Part shown: in pieces, positions 7,733-15,849 of the stretch
Layout: each line of letters starts with the position of its first letter
How positions within the stretch are numbered: position 1 is the stretch's first letter
Source: Helicobacteraceae bacterium
GTDB lineage: Bacteria; Campylobacterota; Campylobacteria; Campylobacterales; SZUA-545
NCBI GenBank assembly: GCA_031288475.1
Contig: JAITRJ010000020.1
Location: forward strand, 1-32,429
Direction of reading: 5' to 3'
Length of the DNA stretch: 32,429 nucleotides
Notes under the pieces: model-generated
What the model was told of the DNA's origin: nothing
What the model saw: the letters and a program-made list of their open reading frames with translations, nothing else
The model's database searches: none
Position numbers and translations under genes: made by a program

Positions 7733-10296
7733 ATTACCGCCTTAAAGACAGCGGCAACTTCCGTCGCCTTATATATCTGGATCAGATCGCCTACTTGAAT
7801 ATCGGGCGAACCATCCAATCCTATGCCGCACTCCAGCCCTTTTTTAACCTCTTTCGCATCCTCTTTGAACCGTTTAAGCGTTACGATCGTACCGCCATAG
7901 ATTTCTTCCTCGCCGCGCGTTACTTTCGCAATCGCCCCTCTGAGAATCTCGCCGTCAATCACCATACAACCGGCAATACGACCCTGCTTTGGAATATCGA
8001 ACAACTGCCTGACCTCAGCTTTGCCGATCAATTCCTCGCTAGTAACTTTGGAAAGCATTCCGCTTAGAATTCTGCCAACATCGCCTAACAGATCGTAGAT
8101 CACATCGTAGCTGTATATGCGCACACCGAGCGACTTTGCCCGATCTTTGATAATCTGACTCGGCTTAACGTGAAAGCCGAGTATGATCGCGTTTTCGCTT
8201 GCGAAGGAGAGGGCAATATCGCTCGCGTTAATCTCCCCTACCGCCGAATGGATAATCTCCGCCTTCACCTCATCGTTGCGCAGTTTTGAGATGGAGGACG
8301 CAATAGCCTCAAGCGTCCCTTGCACATCAGCTTTCAAAATGATTGGCAGTCGTTTTAATCTGCCCTCCGCGATAAGGGAACCAAGGTCTTCCAGCGTCGC
8401 CTTTGTTGATCGCGAGAGGGCGCGCGAACGCTCATATTCGGAGCGTTTTTGTGCGTACTCCTTCGCCGTTTCTATATCCGCCATAGCGACCATCACGTCG
8501 CCGCTTGAAGGCACAGCGTCCAATCCTATCACCAGCCCCGCTTCCGAAGGATCTAGCCGCTCTATCTGCGCGCCGTGATCATTTGTGATCGCCCGTATTC
8601 TCCCGCTAGAGACGCCCGATACGACAAAATCGCCCACTTTCAGGGTGCCGTTCTGTACGATCACCGTCGCCACCGCGCCGCGCCCCTTTTCCAGCGAGCT
8701 TTCAATTACCGTCGCTTTAGCGAAGGTGCCTGTTTCGGCTTTCAGCTCCATCAGTTCTGCCTGCAGAAGAATCGTTTCCAGCAGCGTCTCTATGCCCGCG
8801 CCGCTCTTCGCGGAAACCCCCACGCACTCAACATCGCCGCCCCAGTCAAGCGGCGTAAGCCCAGCTTCAGCAAGCTCCGCCTTGACTTTGTCGATATTGG
8901 CAGATGGCTTGTCGATCTTGTTAATGGCGACGATGATCGGACACTTCGCCGCGTTCGCGTGGCTGATCGCCTCTTTCGTTTGCGGCATTACGCCATCGTC
9001 CGCCGCAACAACAATGATAACGATGTCGGTCGTGTTTGCCCCGCGAGATCGCATCTGTGAGAACGCCTCGTGCCCCGGCGTGTCTATGAAAGTGATACGT
9101 TTAGAATCTTTGCGCACGGTGTACGCGCCGATATGCTGCGTAATCCCTCCCGCCTCACCGCTTGCCACGCGGGAAGAGCGGATATAGTCCAGAAGCGACG
9201 TTTTACCGTGATCTACATGCCCCATAATCGTTACGATCGGCGGTCTCGGCACAGTTCTGCCGCTGTTTTTATGTTCGCTGTCGTACAGCGCGGCATAATC
9301 AAGCTCCTCGCTCACGTCCTTCGTGCGCACCTCTATACCAAACTCAACGGAGAGAATCTCAATTGTATCTTTACCCAGAAAATCGTTTTTCGTTACCAGC
9401 ATACCAAAGTCGAACAGTTTTTTAATAACCGCTGAAATGGGCTGCTTTATCTTTTCGGCAAACTCATATACGCGCACATCTTCACTGATCTCAATGGCTT
9501 CAACTTTTTCGCGCGCCTCGCTTATTCTGGGGAAAGAGCGTCTCTTGCGCCTCTTCTGCCGCGCAATCGAATCTGTGCCCGCTATTCTGCCGGTGGCGGT
9601 GGTAAGCGTCTTCGCTTTTTCGTAGTCCTTTTTCGCGGTTCGCTCTTTGCGCTCCTGCTCCGCTAAAAAATCGCTTACGCCGATCGAGAGATCAGGCATT
9701 AAGACTACTTCGTCTTCATAGGCGTCGCGGCTGTCCAGATCGCGATCGCCGAGCATCTCTATGCGCTGTCCGGACTCTTTCCTGTTTGAAGAGATGATTG
9801 AGCGCCGCTCCCTTCTTTTGTGCCGATCCTCTTGCGTAGTATCCAGAGCGACTTTGTTTTTCCCGTAGGCATGAACGAACGGCTCCGCTTTGGATTCATA
9901 GCTGCCAAAACTCTGCCGTGTCTGCGGGTTTCTCTTATTGACAATTCTTAGTCCGGATTTAACCTTCGCTTTCTCCAGCGGTCTCTCGTCCGCCACGGGG
10001 GGCGCTTTTACGTTTTGAGCGGGCGGTGGAGGAAGGTCGGGCCGCGTCTTTGGCTCTTTTATCACCGGCGCTGGTTTAACGGCGCTTGCGGGATTTTCTC
10101 TCTTTACATCTTCCTTTTTAGCCGGTTCTTTCGCAGAAATACCCATCAGGTAGTCGTATATCTTTTCCGCCTGCTCGCTGGTAACCGAACTTTGAATCGA
10201 CTTGGTAGGAATGCCAAGCGCGCGGCTGGCTTCAAGCGCGTCTTTTTTGGCTCTGCCCGCCTCCTGGGCTATCTCGCTGATTCTTACTTTTTCCAA
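7729..10296 (-). CDS. infB: Translation initiation factor IF-2
   Basis: An 855-residue GTPase that delivers initiator tRNA to the ribosome. The N-terminus (KVRISEIAQEAGRAKKDALE) is an IF2-N domain, followed by a charged Lys/Pro/Arg-rich linker to about residue 250 and a second IF2-N-like domain. The G domain starts with GHVDHGKT at 359-366 and contains DTPGHEAF and NKID. Beta-barrel domains II to IV follow to the C-terminus. Its start overlaps the end of ylxR by 13 bp, and it is followed by rbfA with a 4-bp overlap. A strong promoter lies upstream of ylxR at 10535-10564. Confidence 0.97.
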   Translation of the reverse strand: MEKVRISEIAQEAGRAKKDALEASRALGIPTKSIQSSVTSEQAEKIYDYLMGISAKEPAKKEDVKRENPASAVKPAPVIKEPKTRPDLPPPPAQNVKAPPVADERPLEKAKVKSGLRIVNKRNPQTRQSFGSYESKAEPFVHAYGKNKVALDTTQEDRHKRRERRSIISSNRKESGQRIEMLGDRDLDSRDAYEDEVVLMPDLSIGVSDFLAEQERKERTAKKDYEKAKTLTTATGRIAGTDSIARQKRRKRRSFPRISEAREKVEAIEISEDVRVYEFAEKIKQPISAVIKKLFDFGMLVTKNDFLGKDTIEILSVEFGIEVRTKDVSEELDYAALYDSEHKNSGRTVPRPPIVTIMGHVDHGKTSLLDYIRSSRVASGEAGGITQHIGAYTVRKDSKRITFIDTPGHEAFSQMRSRGANTTDIVIIVVAADDGVMPQTKEAISHANAAKCPIIVAINKIDKPSANIDKVKAELAEAGLTPLDWGGDVECVGVSAKSGAGIETLLETILLQAELMELKAETGTFAKATVIESSLEKGRGAVATVIVQNGTLKVGDFVVSGVSSGRIRAITNDHGAQIERLDPSEAGLVIGLDAVPSSGDVMVAMADIETAKEYAQKRSEYERSRALSRSTKATLEDLGSLIAEGRLKRLPIILKADVQGTLEAIASSISKLRNDEVKAEIIHSAVGEINASDIALSFASENAIILGFHVKPSQIIKDRAKSLGVRIYSYDVIYDLLGDVGRILSGMLSKVTSEELIGKAEVRQLFDIPKQGRIAGCMVIDGEILRGAIAKVTRGEEEIYGGTIVTLKRFKEDAKEVKKGLECGIGLDGSPDIQVGDLIQIYKATEVAAVFKAVI

Positions 10297-10526
10297 ACAG
10301 ATTCTCCTTTGAGAGCTTCAATCAGCGTGAGGTCTGGCTCTTTCATTCCGCATGTCCGCGCAACCTGTTTTGCGATTTTGGGCGAACGCAGGCACTCCTC
10401 GCACAGATAAAAGCTTCGCCCGAAATTTCGGTATCCAACCACGGCAGAACCCACGCATTGCAACCGGTGCAACTCATTCTGGCTAAACCGTTTGCGGCAG
10501 ATAATACACATTCGTACGGGCGACAT
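10284..10526 (-). CDS. ylxR: YlxR/DUF448 family RNA-binding protein
   Basis: An 80-residue protein beginning MSPVRMCIICRKRFSQNELH. The two paired cysteines (CIIC, then CEEC) and the YlxR-type N-terminus preceding infB support the family. Its job is not settled; YlxR proteins are thought to bind RNA or act as nucleoid-associated regulators. The ATG at 10526 lies only 8 bases past a strong -10 box, so the mRNA may start practically at this codon. An ATG at residue 6 (10511) is the alternative start. No ribosome binding site is visible before either. Confidence 0.85.
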   Translation of the reverse strand: MSPVRMCIICRKRFSQNELHRLQCVGSAVVGYRNFGRSFYLCEECLRSPKIAKQVARTCGMKEPDLTLIEALKGESVWKK

Positions 10527-10534
10527 CGGCGCGG

Positions 10535-10564
10535 ATTATATCTCTACGCCGCTTTAATCGTCAA
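10535..10564 (-). promoter_or_regulatory. Strong sigma-70 type promoter for ylxR-infB-rbfA-rimP-ribD
   Basis: Reading the minus strand, TTGACG (10564-10559), an 18-base spacer and a perfect TATAAT (10540-10535) are present. The -35 box includes the TGA stop codon of thrB. A transcript would begin near 10528, about two bases before the ylxR ATG. The match is visible directly; activity is inferred. Confidence 0.65.
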
Positions 10565-11445
10565 AAATCCGCCCTTACCCCTTCCGTATCAAACTCAACG
10601 CGCCTCACCTTCCATTGGGGAAACGATCTTTTCAGGGCGCTTTCAATTGTCAAAGCGGACTCCTCGTCCCGCGCCATATTAAAAAAGCTCGATCCGCTTC
10701 CAGAGAGAACGCTCATCAGCGCGCCGTTATCCAGAGCGCACTTTTGAACGTCAAATAACGGCGGCAGAAACCGCATTCTGATCTCCTGATGGAACCGATC
10801 GCGGGAAGCGGTTTTAAGATTATCAAAATTACCGCTCATCAGAGAGGCGACAAGAAGCGACGATCTGGAAAGGTTAAAGACGGCATCTTCCATAGAAACC
10901 CTTTTAGGTAGCGCCTTCCTGCTCTGACGCGTGGAGATCGTCTTATCCGGCATCACGACGATGGCGCGGAGATTTCCGTTCAAGCTGGTGCGCACAAAGC
11001 TGATCTCCTGTTCTTCAATCGCCGTAACACAAAACCCGCCGAAGGTGGCGGGCGTAATGTTGTCGGGATGGCGCTCGTACACAAACGCCTCCCGCAGCAG
11101 CGCCGTTTTATTGACCGTCTTTTTTGCCATAACGTTTGCCGCGAAAAGCGCCGAGACGATTACCGCTGACGAGCTTCCAAGCCCGCGGGAAAGAGGTATC
11201 TGATTGTTGAACCTGAACCGGAATTGCCTTCTAAATCCCGTAAGCTCCTCATACTTTTTGAAAAATATACTCAAAAATATGTTGCCGCTTCTTGTCTTGA
11301 GCATCTTTTCACCCTCGCCTCTTACCGAGATGCTGAAAAACCGCGACGGCGTTATGTCTACCACATTGTACAGCTTAAGCGCGATGCCCAAGCTGTCAAA
11401 ACCCGGACCCATATTGGCGCTGGTTGCCGGAACGGTGATTCTCAT
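10561..11445 (-). CDS. thrB: Homoserine kinase
   Basis: A 294-residue GHMP-family kinase that phosphorylates homoserine in threonine synthesis. The N-terminal VPATSANMGPGFDSLGIAL and the phosphate-binding loop PLSRGLGSSSAVIVSAL (84-100) are diagnostic. The C-terminal SVLSGSGSSFFNM is the third GHMP motif. The start at 11445 has AGGAAG five bases upstream and follows the tsaB stop by 9 bp. In Campylobacterota thrB commonly sits directly before infB, as here. Confidence 0.95.
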   Translation of the reverse strand: MRITVPATSANMGPGFDSLGIALKLYNVVDITPSRFFSISVRGEGEKMLKTRSGNIFLSIFFKKYEELTGFRRQFRFRFNNQIPLSRGLGSSSAVIVSALFAANVMAKKTVNKTALLREAFVYERHPDNITPATFGGFCVTAIEEQEISFVRTSLNGNLRAIVVMPDKTISTRQSRKALPKRVSMEDAVFNLSRSSLLVASLMSGNFDNLKTASRDRFHQEIRMRFLPPLFDVQKCALDNGALMSVLSGSGSSFFNMARDEESALTIESALKRSFPQWKVRRVEFDTEGVRADF

Positions 11446-11454
11446 CGCTCTTCC

Positions 11455-11913
11455 TCAAACCGCCGGCAGCAGATAGCATGGAGTTGTATCACCGCTAAAA
11501 TTCGCCATATTCAGCTTTTTGGGCGGAATCAACCGGTTTTCCGGCGGATTCTCAAAACGGATCAGTTCAATCGACGAACCGTTTTTAACAAACCAGCGAT
11601 TTTTATGTGAAAACACAGGCGCTCCGCCGGTGATGGCAAAGCTGTCGCATGCGGCAAAATCAATCTCTCTTGCAAGCGCGAAGGTGCGCATAAACACAAA
11701 ACCCAGCTTAAGGCCCATAAAACTGCCCGGACCGTTCACGTACAAAACCCGTTTGATCGAGTAGCGCCGTTCAGCGGCGCTCATAAGCACGTAGAGGGAT
11801 TCGGTAAGCGGTTTATCGCAGCTCTCCTGTTCGATCATCTCGCCGTTTTCATCGTACAGCGCGAAAAAACAGGGCTTCGCGGCGCTGATAAGCAGTACCG
11901 TTACGTTACGCAA
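11455..11913 (-). CDS. tsaB: tRNA threonylcarbamoyladenosine biosynthesis protein TsaB (short form, TTG start)
   Basis: About 152 residues beginning MRNVTVLLISAAKPCFFALY. It has the ASKHA-type N-terminal strand and the signature YVNGPGSFMGLKLGFVFMRT, equivalent to the GPGSFTGLR motif of TsaB. No ATG or GTG exists in the right place. The TTG at 11913 has GGAG seven bases upstream and overlaps the lpxC stop by 8 bp, so it is taken as the start. Family knowledge: TsaB is the scaffold of the TsaBDE complex that makes t6A37 in ANN-decoding tRNAs. The protein is much shorter than the roughly 230-residue enterobacterial form, as is usual in this phylum. Confidence 0.82.
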   Translation of the reverse strand: MRNVTVLLISAAKPCFFALYDENGEMIEQESCDKPLTESLYVLMSAAERRYSIKRVLYVNGPGSFMGLKLGFVFMRTFALAREIDFAACDSFAITGGAPVFSHKNRWFVKNGSSIELIRFENPPENRLIPPKKLNMANFSGDTTPCYLLPAV

Positions 11914-12796
11914 AGACGCGCTCCAATTCTTTTTCCGCCTCGCTGACGCTTTCGCTCTCCACAATCTCAAACGCTTCGCTGTCGGATAAGATCGATTTTG
12001 TCAGCAGGTGATTTAAATGGTGGCTTCCCGCGAACGCTTCGTATTTACCCAGAAAGGGCGCGCCTAAAAACGCCATATCGCCGATCGCGTCAAGAATTTT
12101 ATGGCGTACGAATTCGTCGGCAAATCGCAGACCCTCCGTATTAAGCACTCTTTTTTCGTCCAGCACGACCGCGTTATCCAAGCCGCCTCCCAATCCTTTG
12201 CCTATTGATCTCAGATAGTTCGCCTCCTTCAGGAAGCCAAAAGTGCGGGCGCGGGCGATTTCTTTTATGTAGTTCTCTTTGCTGAAAACGAAGTGGTACT
12301 CCTGACGCGAGATCGCGGGGTGATCGAACCTGATTTCAAAGCGAATCTCGTTGATCCTGCCGGGCGAGAGGCGGACAAATCTGCTGCCATCTCGGATTTC
12401 AACCGGCTTTTTGACCAACAGCACCCTCTTTACCGCGCTCTGATCGGCGGCGCCGGCTTCTTCAAAAAGTATGCAGAAGCTGGCGGAGGAACCGTCCATA
12501 ATGGGTACCTCGTCGCTGTCAAGCACAACCTCCAGATTGTCGATCCCCATCGCCATAACCGCCGAAAGGAGATGCTCGATCGTTGAAACGGAAACCTCTC
12601 CGTTGGCAATTACCGTCGCCAGCCGCGTATCAGTTACGTTCTCCACCGCCACTTTAATTTGCCTGTTTACATCTTCCCGCACAAAGACGATGCCGAAATC
12701 CGCCGGCGCGGGATTAAGACGCATTCGTACGGGATTGCCGCTGTGTAATCCAACTCCCATTATTTCCACAGATTTTGATATTGTCCGTTGTTTCAT
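11906..12796 (-). CDS. lpxC: UDP-3-O-acyl-N-acetylglucosamine deacetylase
   Basis: A 296-residue zinc deacetylase, the committed step of lipid A synthesis. The N-terminus is MKQRTISKSVEIMGVGLHSG. The zinc ligands are His75 (STIEHLLSAV), His232 and Asp236 (HKILDAIGD); the preceding Glu74 and His259 (AFAGSHHLNH) match the catalytic residues of E. coli LpxC. The ATG at 12796 overlaps the minC stop as ATGA, which decides the start; the 12 codons upstream lie inside minC. Confidence 0.96.
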   Translation of the reverse strand: MKQRTISKSVEIMGVGLHSGNPVRMRLNPAPADFGIVFVREDVNRQIKVAVENVTDTRLATVIANGEVSVSTIEHLLSAVMAMGIDNLEVVLDSDEVPIMDGSSASFCILFEEAGAADQSAVKRVLLVKKPVEIRDGSRFVRLSPGRINEIRFEIRFDHPAISRQEYHFVFSKENYIKEIARARTFGFLKEANYLRSIGKGLGGGLDNAVVLDEKRVLNTEGLRFADEFVRHKILDAIGDMAFLGAPFLGKYEAFAGSHHLNHLLTKSILSDSEAFEIVESESVSEAEKELERVFA

Positions 12797-13329
12797 TCCA
12801 TCTCCTCGATCTCCGCTCTGCCGTTCTCCCAAAAACAGCGAAGTCCCGTTTCGCGCTCCTCAAAGACCGCGCCATGAAATATGAGCAACCCGCCTTTGCC
12901 TATGCCGCGCAGTAGCGCACACCCTCCTTCGCACACGAGCATTCCAAAAAGCGGCGCTAAAAGCGTAACGCAGCCCGAGACTTCAATACGCGATCCGCTG
13001 TTTACGCGGGCGAGAAAAATCGCGTCCGAATCGGCGCGTATCGTTTCGCCAGAGCGCACAGGTTTTCTGACGATCAGCGTTTTCCCACCCTCCGACCGCA
13101 AGACGGGAGCGCTGACAGACCTTGAGAAAAGCCGTACCGATCGCTCCGCCCACGCATACACGAACTTTCCCTCTTTTAAAAACCGGTCGATTTCCGCGTC
13201 AAACCTGCCTTTAAGCAGAAAAACATAGGACTTCAGCAATGCCTCGTGCGTTTTTATATACTCTATGAACTCCTCCGCGTCAGGAGATTCAAACTCAAAA
13301 CAGCGCAGGTTGGTCTGCTTTACTCTCAT
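12793..13329 (-). CDS. minC: Septum site-determining protein MinC
   Basis: A 178-residue division inhibitor. The N-terminal domain (RVKQTNLRCFEFESPDAEEF) is the FtsZ-inhibiting part. The C-terminal half is the right-handed beta-helix domain with the VRSGETIRADSDAIFLARVN and GSRIEVSG pattern that binds MinD. The start at 13329 gives the normal N-terminus; the frame is open to 13419 but the extra residues are not MinC-like and would run over the start of ccoS. No minD or minE gene is in the window. Confidence 0.85.
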   Translation of the reverse strand: MRVKQTNLRCFEFESPDAEEFIEYIKTHEALLKSYVFLLKGRFDAEIDRFLKEGKFVYAWAERSVRLFSRSVSAPVLRSEGGKTLIVRKPVRSGETIRADSDAIFLARVNSGSRIEVSGCVTLLAPLFGMLVCEGGCALLRGIGKGGLLIFHGAVFEERETGLRCFWENGRAEIEEME

Positions 13330-13372
13330 TGGGCGCGGATTGTAACATCTAAATGTTGTTAGACTTGCGTTT

Positions 13373-13627
13373 ATGTTTGAGGATACTACCAGTTTAGCGC
13401 TTACGTTAACGCTTTTCATCTCTGTCTTGCTGGGACTGCTGGGGCTGATCGCCTTTCTGTGGGGGCTGCGAAGCGGTCAATTCGATGACGAAGAGCGCTT
13501 TACGCACGCCGCGCTGTTCGACAGCGAAGAGGACTTGAACGAAGCGTATCAGCGGGAGATCAGAGAGCAAGAGGAAATCGGCGCGGACAAGAACGAACGA
13601 ACCTTTACCCCAAAAAAATTGGGGTAA
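13373..13627 (+). CDS. ccoS: cbb3-type cytochrome oxidase assembly protein CcoS
   Basis: An 84-residue single-span membrane protein. After one hydrophobic helix at about residues 8-30 comes the CcoS signature LWGLRSGQFDDEERFTH. Family knowledge: CcoS is needed for cofactor insertion into cbb3-type cytochrome c oxidase, the usual oxidase of microaerophiles. The gene is divergent from minC with a 43-bp gap. Its 3' end forms half of a perfect hairpin shared with the convergent cytochrome c gene. The acidic C-terminal tail (residues 46-78) is longer than usual. Confidence 0.88.
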   Translation: MFEDTTSLALTLTLFISVLLGLLGLIAFLWGLRSGQFDDEERFTHAALFDSEEDLNEAYQREIREQEEIGADKNERTFTPKKLG

Positions 13628-13629
13628 AG
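13603..13629. terminator. Hairpin between convergent ccoS and cytochrome c genes
   Basis: A perfect 9-bp stem, CTTTACCCC against GGGGTAAAG, closes an A-rich 9-base loop. The right arm contains the TAA stop of ccoS. The two genes converge here, so it could end transcription from both sides, although neither side has a long T-run after the stem. Confidence 0.5.
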
Positions 13630-13637
13630 CGCCGTTA

Positions 13638-14183
13638 TTAATTGAGCGTCTTTATGTAGGCGGCTAACGTATCCAGATCCGCCTCGTTGATTGGATTGAG
13701 GTTGCCTTTCATCAAAGCGCCCATACCATAGGAATTTCTCGTACCCGCTTTATAGCCTTTAAGCGCATCGGCGATCTCCTCTTTTGTGAGGGTAGATGGC
13801 GCTTTCCCCTTATTTAGACCGGATTTGTCCGCCTTCGGGCCGTGGCAGGTAATGCAGGTCTTGTACAGAGCGGGACCTTTGGAGAGATCGACCGTCGCCG
13901 CAGGCGTAGTCGCCGCTGGCTTGGGCGTCGTGGTCGCCGCTGGTTTAGGGGTTGCTGTTGAAGATGGCTTGGGCGTTGTAGTCGCCGCTGGTTTAGGCGT
14001 AGTCGTCGTTGGCTTGGGCGTTGTGGTCGCCGCTGGCCTGGGCGCGGTTGTGGTCGCCGCTGGTTTAGGTCTGGTAACCGTCGTTGTTGTTGGCTTAGTC
14101 GCCGTCGTGCCAGCTGCATCGGCGGCAAACACATTGATCGTCAGAGCAGCCGCCAAAAGCGACGCCAGCGCGATTTTTTTCAT
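13638..14183 (-). CDS. Periplasmic monohaem c-type cytochrome with Thr/Pro/Lys linker
   Basis: A 181-residue secreted protein. Residues 1-20 are a Sec signal peptide (cleavage likely after NVFA). Residues 22-98 are a low-complexity linker built from TTTPKPAA-type repeats. Residues 100-181 are a class I cytochrome c domain with haem motif CITCH (Cys110, Cys113, His114) and a distal Met in the MGALMKGNL segment (Met154 or Met158). It probably shuttles electrons to the cbb3 oxidase whose assembly gene ccoS is the convergent neighbour; this is inferred from position. The start has AAGGA six bases upstream. Confidence 0.88.
   Translation of the reverse strand: MKKIALASLLAAALTINVFAADAAGTTATKPTTTTVTRPKPAATTTAPRPAATTTPKPTTTTPKPAATTTPKPSSTATPKPAATTTPKPAATTPAATVDLSKGPALYKTCITCHGPKADKSGLNKGKAPSTLTKEEIADALKGYKAGTRNSYGMGALMKGNLNPINEADLDTLAAYIKTLN
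13899..14090 (-). repeat. Minisatellite-like repeat encoding the cytochrome linker
   Basis: The linker is encoded by imperfect tandem units of about 21-27 bp, each giving a variant of ATTTPKPA. Units differ mostly by synonymous or Thr/Ser changes. Such arrays can change length by recombination or slippage, which would alter the reach of the haem domain. Confidence 0.7.
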
Positions 14184-14289
14184 CGTCGTTCCTTTTTTCG
14201 GAGAAATTTTTACGCAAGCTTAGCACGCAAGGCTTAAACTTGTATTATATCCTGAAAACCGCTATTGTGCGGCAAACGAAAAAGGATAT
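14184..14289. promoter_or_regulatory. Divergent promoter region of the cytochrome c and epimerase genes
   Basis: On the minus strand a perfect TATAAT lies at 14249-14244, about 60 bases before the cytochrome start. On the plus strand TATTAT overlaps the same site. Both genes have good ribosome binding sites (AAGGA before each ATG). No clear -35 box is seen, which is common in this phylum. Confidence 0.5.
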
Positions 14290-15201
14290 ATGAACGATCT
14301 GAACGAGAAAAGGGTGCTTATCACAGGAGGCGCGGGATTTTTAGGGTCAAATCTTGCCATAAAAATCCAGCAAAAATTTCCCTCCTGCCGCCTCGTCGTT
14401 TTCGACTCGTTTCGGACAGGGCATTTTAAAAATCTTCTCTCCTACAGAGGAGAGTTGATCGTGGGGGACACAATAGTGGATCGGGCGCGGCTTGACAGCC
14501 GCAAGTTTGACTGTATCTTTCATCTTATCGGCGAAGCAAACGAGGCAAAACAACTCTTGCAGGTGAACGCCTTTAAGGATATGCTTGATTTTGCTGTCCA
14601 GAACGGCGCCGATCTGGTTTACGCCTCGTCGTCGCAGGTTTATGGAGATTCGCCTTCCGCTGGAAACGGATCGGAAAAGCCCTGCACGGTGGAGGGATTC
14701 GCAAAGCTAATGATGGACAATCTGGCGCTTGAGTATCTCAAAGAAGAAAGTATCAACATAGCCGGACTGCGTTTTTTTGAGATATATGGCGAGCGGGAAG
14801 TATACAAGGGCAAGGCGTCCTCGCTGATTCTGCGGATGGCGCTTACCATTCTAAGCGGCGCCAAACCAAAGCTGTACAGGTGGGGAGAGCATAGGCAGGA
14901 TTTCATCTATATCGACGACGCGGTAAATGCCCTGCTGAAATCAGTATCGCGGCGCGGAATCTACGACATAGGAACGGGGCAGGCAAGGGAGCATAACGAA
15001 GTCTTCGGCGCTCTGACCAGCGTGCTTGACGCCAATGTAAAGGTTGAGTTTACCGATCCTCCGGAACGCCTCTTTCAAGGCGTCGCCGATACGGCACGCG
15101 CTTGGAACGAATTTGATTTTCAGGCCGAATATGACCTGGAGGAAGGAATCAAAAAGTACGTGCCCTCGATCATGGAAATATACGAAAAGGAGTTGCGCTG
15201 A
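14290..15201 (+). CDS. HldD-like NAD-dependent epimerase family protein lacking the catalytic Tyr
   Basis: A 303-residue extended short-chain dehydrogenase. The Rossmann motif GGAGFLG is at 13-19, the Ser motif YASSSQVYG at 111-119, and KLMMDNLALEYL follows at 139. The sequence tracks ADP-L-glycero-D-manno-heptose 6-epimerase of Campylobacter (HFKNLL, FKDMLDFA, RDFIYIDDAV-like and EYDLEEGIKKY segments). However, the YxxxK catalytic site reads Glu135-Gly-Phe-Ala-Lys139, so the Tyr is missing, and the loop after FHLIG is about four residues shorter than in HldD. It may be inactive or do another job. It precedes a YfaZ-like gene by 36 bp, probably as one operon, and not in a heptose cluster. AAGGA lies just before the ATG. 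Confidence 0.75.
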   Translation: MNDLNEKRVLITGGAGFLGSNLAIKIQQKFPSCRLVVFDSFRTGHFKNLLSYRGELIVGDTIVDRARLDSRKFDCIFHLIGEANEAKQLLQVNAFKDMLDFAVQNGADLVYASSSQVYGDSPSAGNGSEKPCTVEGFAKLMMDNLALEYLKEESINIAGLRFFEIYGEREVYKGKASSLILRMALTILSGAKPKLYRWGEHRQDFIYIDDAVNALLKSVSRRGIYDIGTGQAREHNEVFGALTSVLDANVKVEFTDPPERLFQGVADTARAWNEFDFQAEYDLEEGIKKYVPSIMEIYEKELR

Positions 15202-15237
15202 AGCGTTTTCTGCCGATTTTGCCAACAAGGAGACAAG

Positions 15238-15810
15238 ATGAGAAAGCTATCCGTTTTTATGGCGCTGGTCGCGGCGCTGGTCGCGGCGGGGCAGTCGGTC
15301 TGGATCGATCTTAACGGCAACGACTTAGAGGGAGGATACGAACTTTCAAGCTCATTAAGCAGCGCCAGCGCTGTTTACTACGGCATTGAAGCGATCCGCG
15401 CGGAAGACGAATACGAGGAGTCTCAGTTTATGGCAAGCGCCCTTATCTGGGCGGTGGGCGCCACTCCCATTCCCGGTTTGAGCGTTGGCTTGGGCTTCAA
15501 GCCTTTTTTCGCGCTGATCGACCTGCCGAAGAATTATACCGTTAGCGCTGTCTCTGTCAGGGCGGGCATTATTTACACGCTGCCGTTAGTGATCAGCACT
15601 ACCGTCGCCGCCTACTACAACATCGCCCCCAAAGCGCTGTGCATCTCAGACTGTGAACGCTACGGCGAATGGAGGCTGGAGGCAGCTTTGCAGCCAATGG
15701 ACGGCGGAATGATATTCGCTGGATTCAGGGATATCGATTTTAAGCTGGACAACGGAGCTAAGTACGAATTTAACAGAACCGGGTATATAGGCATACGCAT
15801 CATTTTTTAG
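15238..15810 (+). CDS. YfaZ family outer membrane protein
   Basis: A 190-residue secreted protein with a signal peptide at residues 1-18 (cleavage likely after AAGQS). The remainder alternates as amphipathic beta strands (VRAGIIYTLPLVISTTVAAY, MIFAGFRDIDFKL) and ends in Phe, as expected of a small outer membrane barrel. The pattern LQPMDGGMIFAGFRDID matches YfaZ-type proteins as I recall them. The start follows AAGGAGA closely. Function of the family is not known; the upstream epimerase-like gene suggests an envelope role. Confidence 0.65.
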   Translation: MRKLSVFMALVAALVAAGQSVWIDLNGNDLEGGYELSSSLSSASAVYYGIEAIRAEDEYEESQFMASALIWAVGATPIPGLSVGLGFKPFFALIDLPKNYTVSAVSVRAGIIYTLPLVISTTVAAYYNIAPKALCISDCERYGEWRLEAALQPMDGGMIFAGFRDIDFKLDNGAKYEFNRTGYIGIRIIF

Positions 15811-15821
15811 ATACCGTTAAC

Positions 15822-15849
15822 AGCCGCCGCCGGAGGAGGGCTATTTTTT
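15822..15849 (+). terminator. Weak intrinsic terminator after the yfaZ-like gene
   Basis: AGCC (15822-15825) can pair with GGCT (15839-15842) around a GC-rich loop, and a T6 run follows at 15844-15849. The stem is short, so this is only suggestive. Confidence 0.35.
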
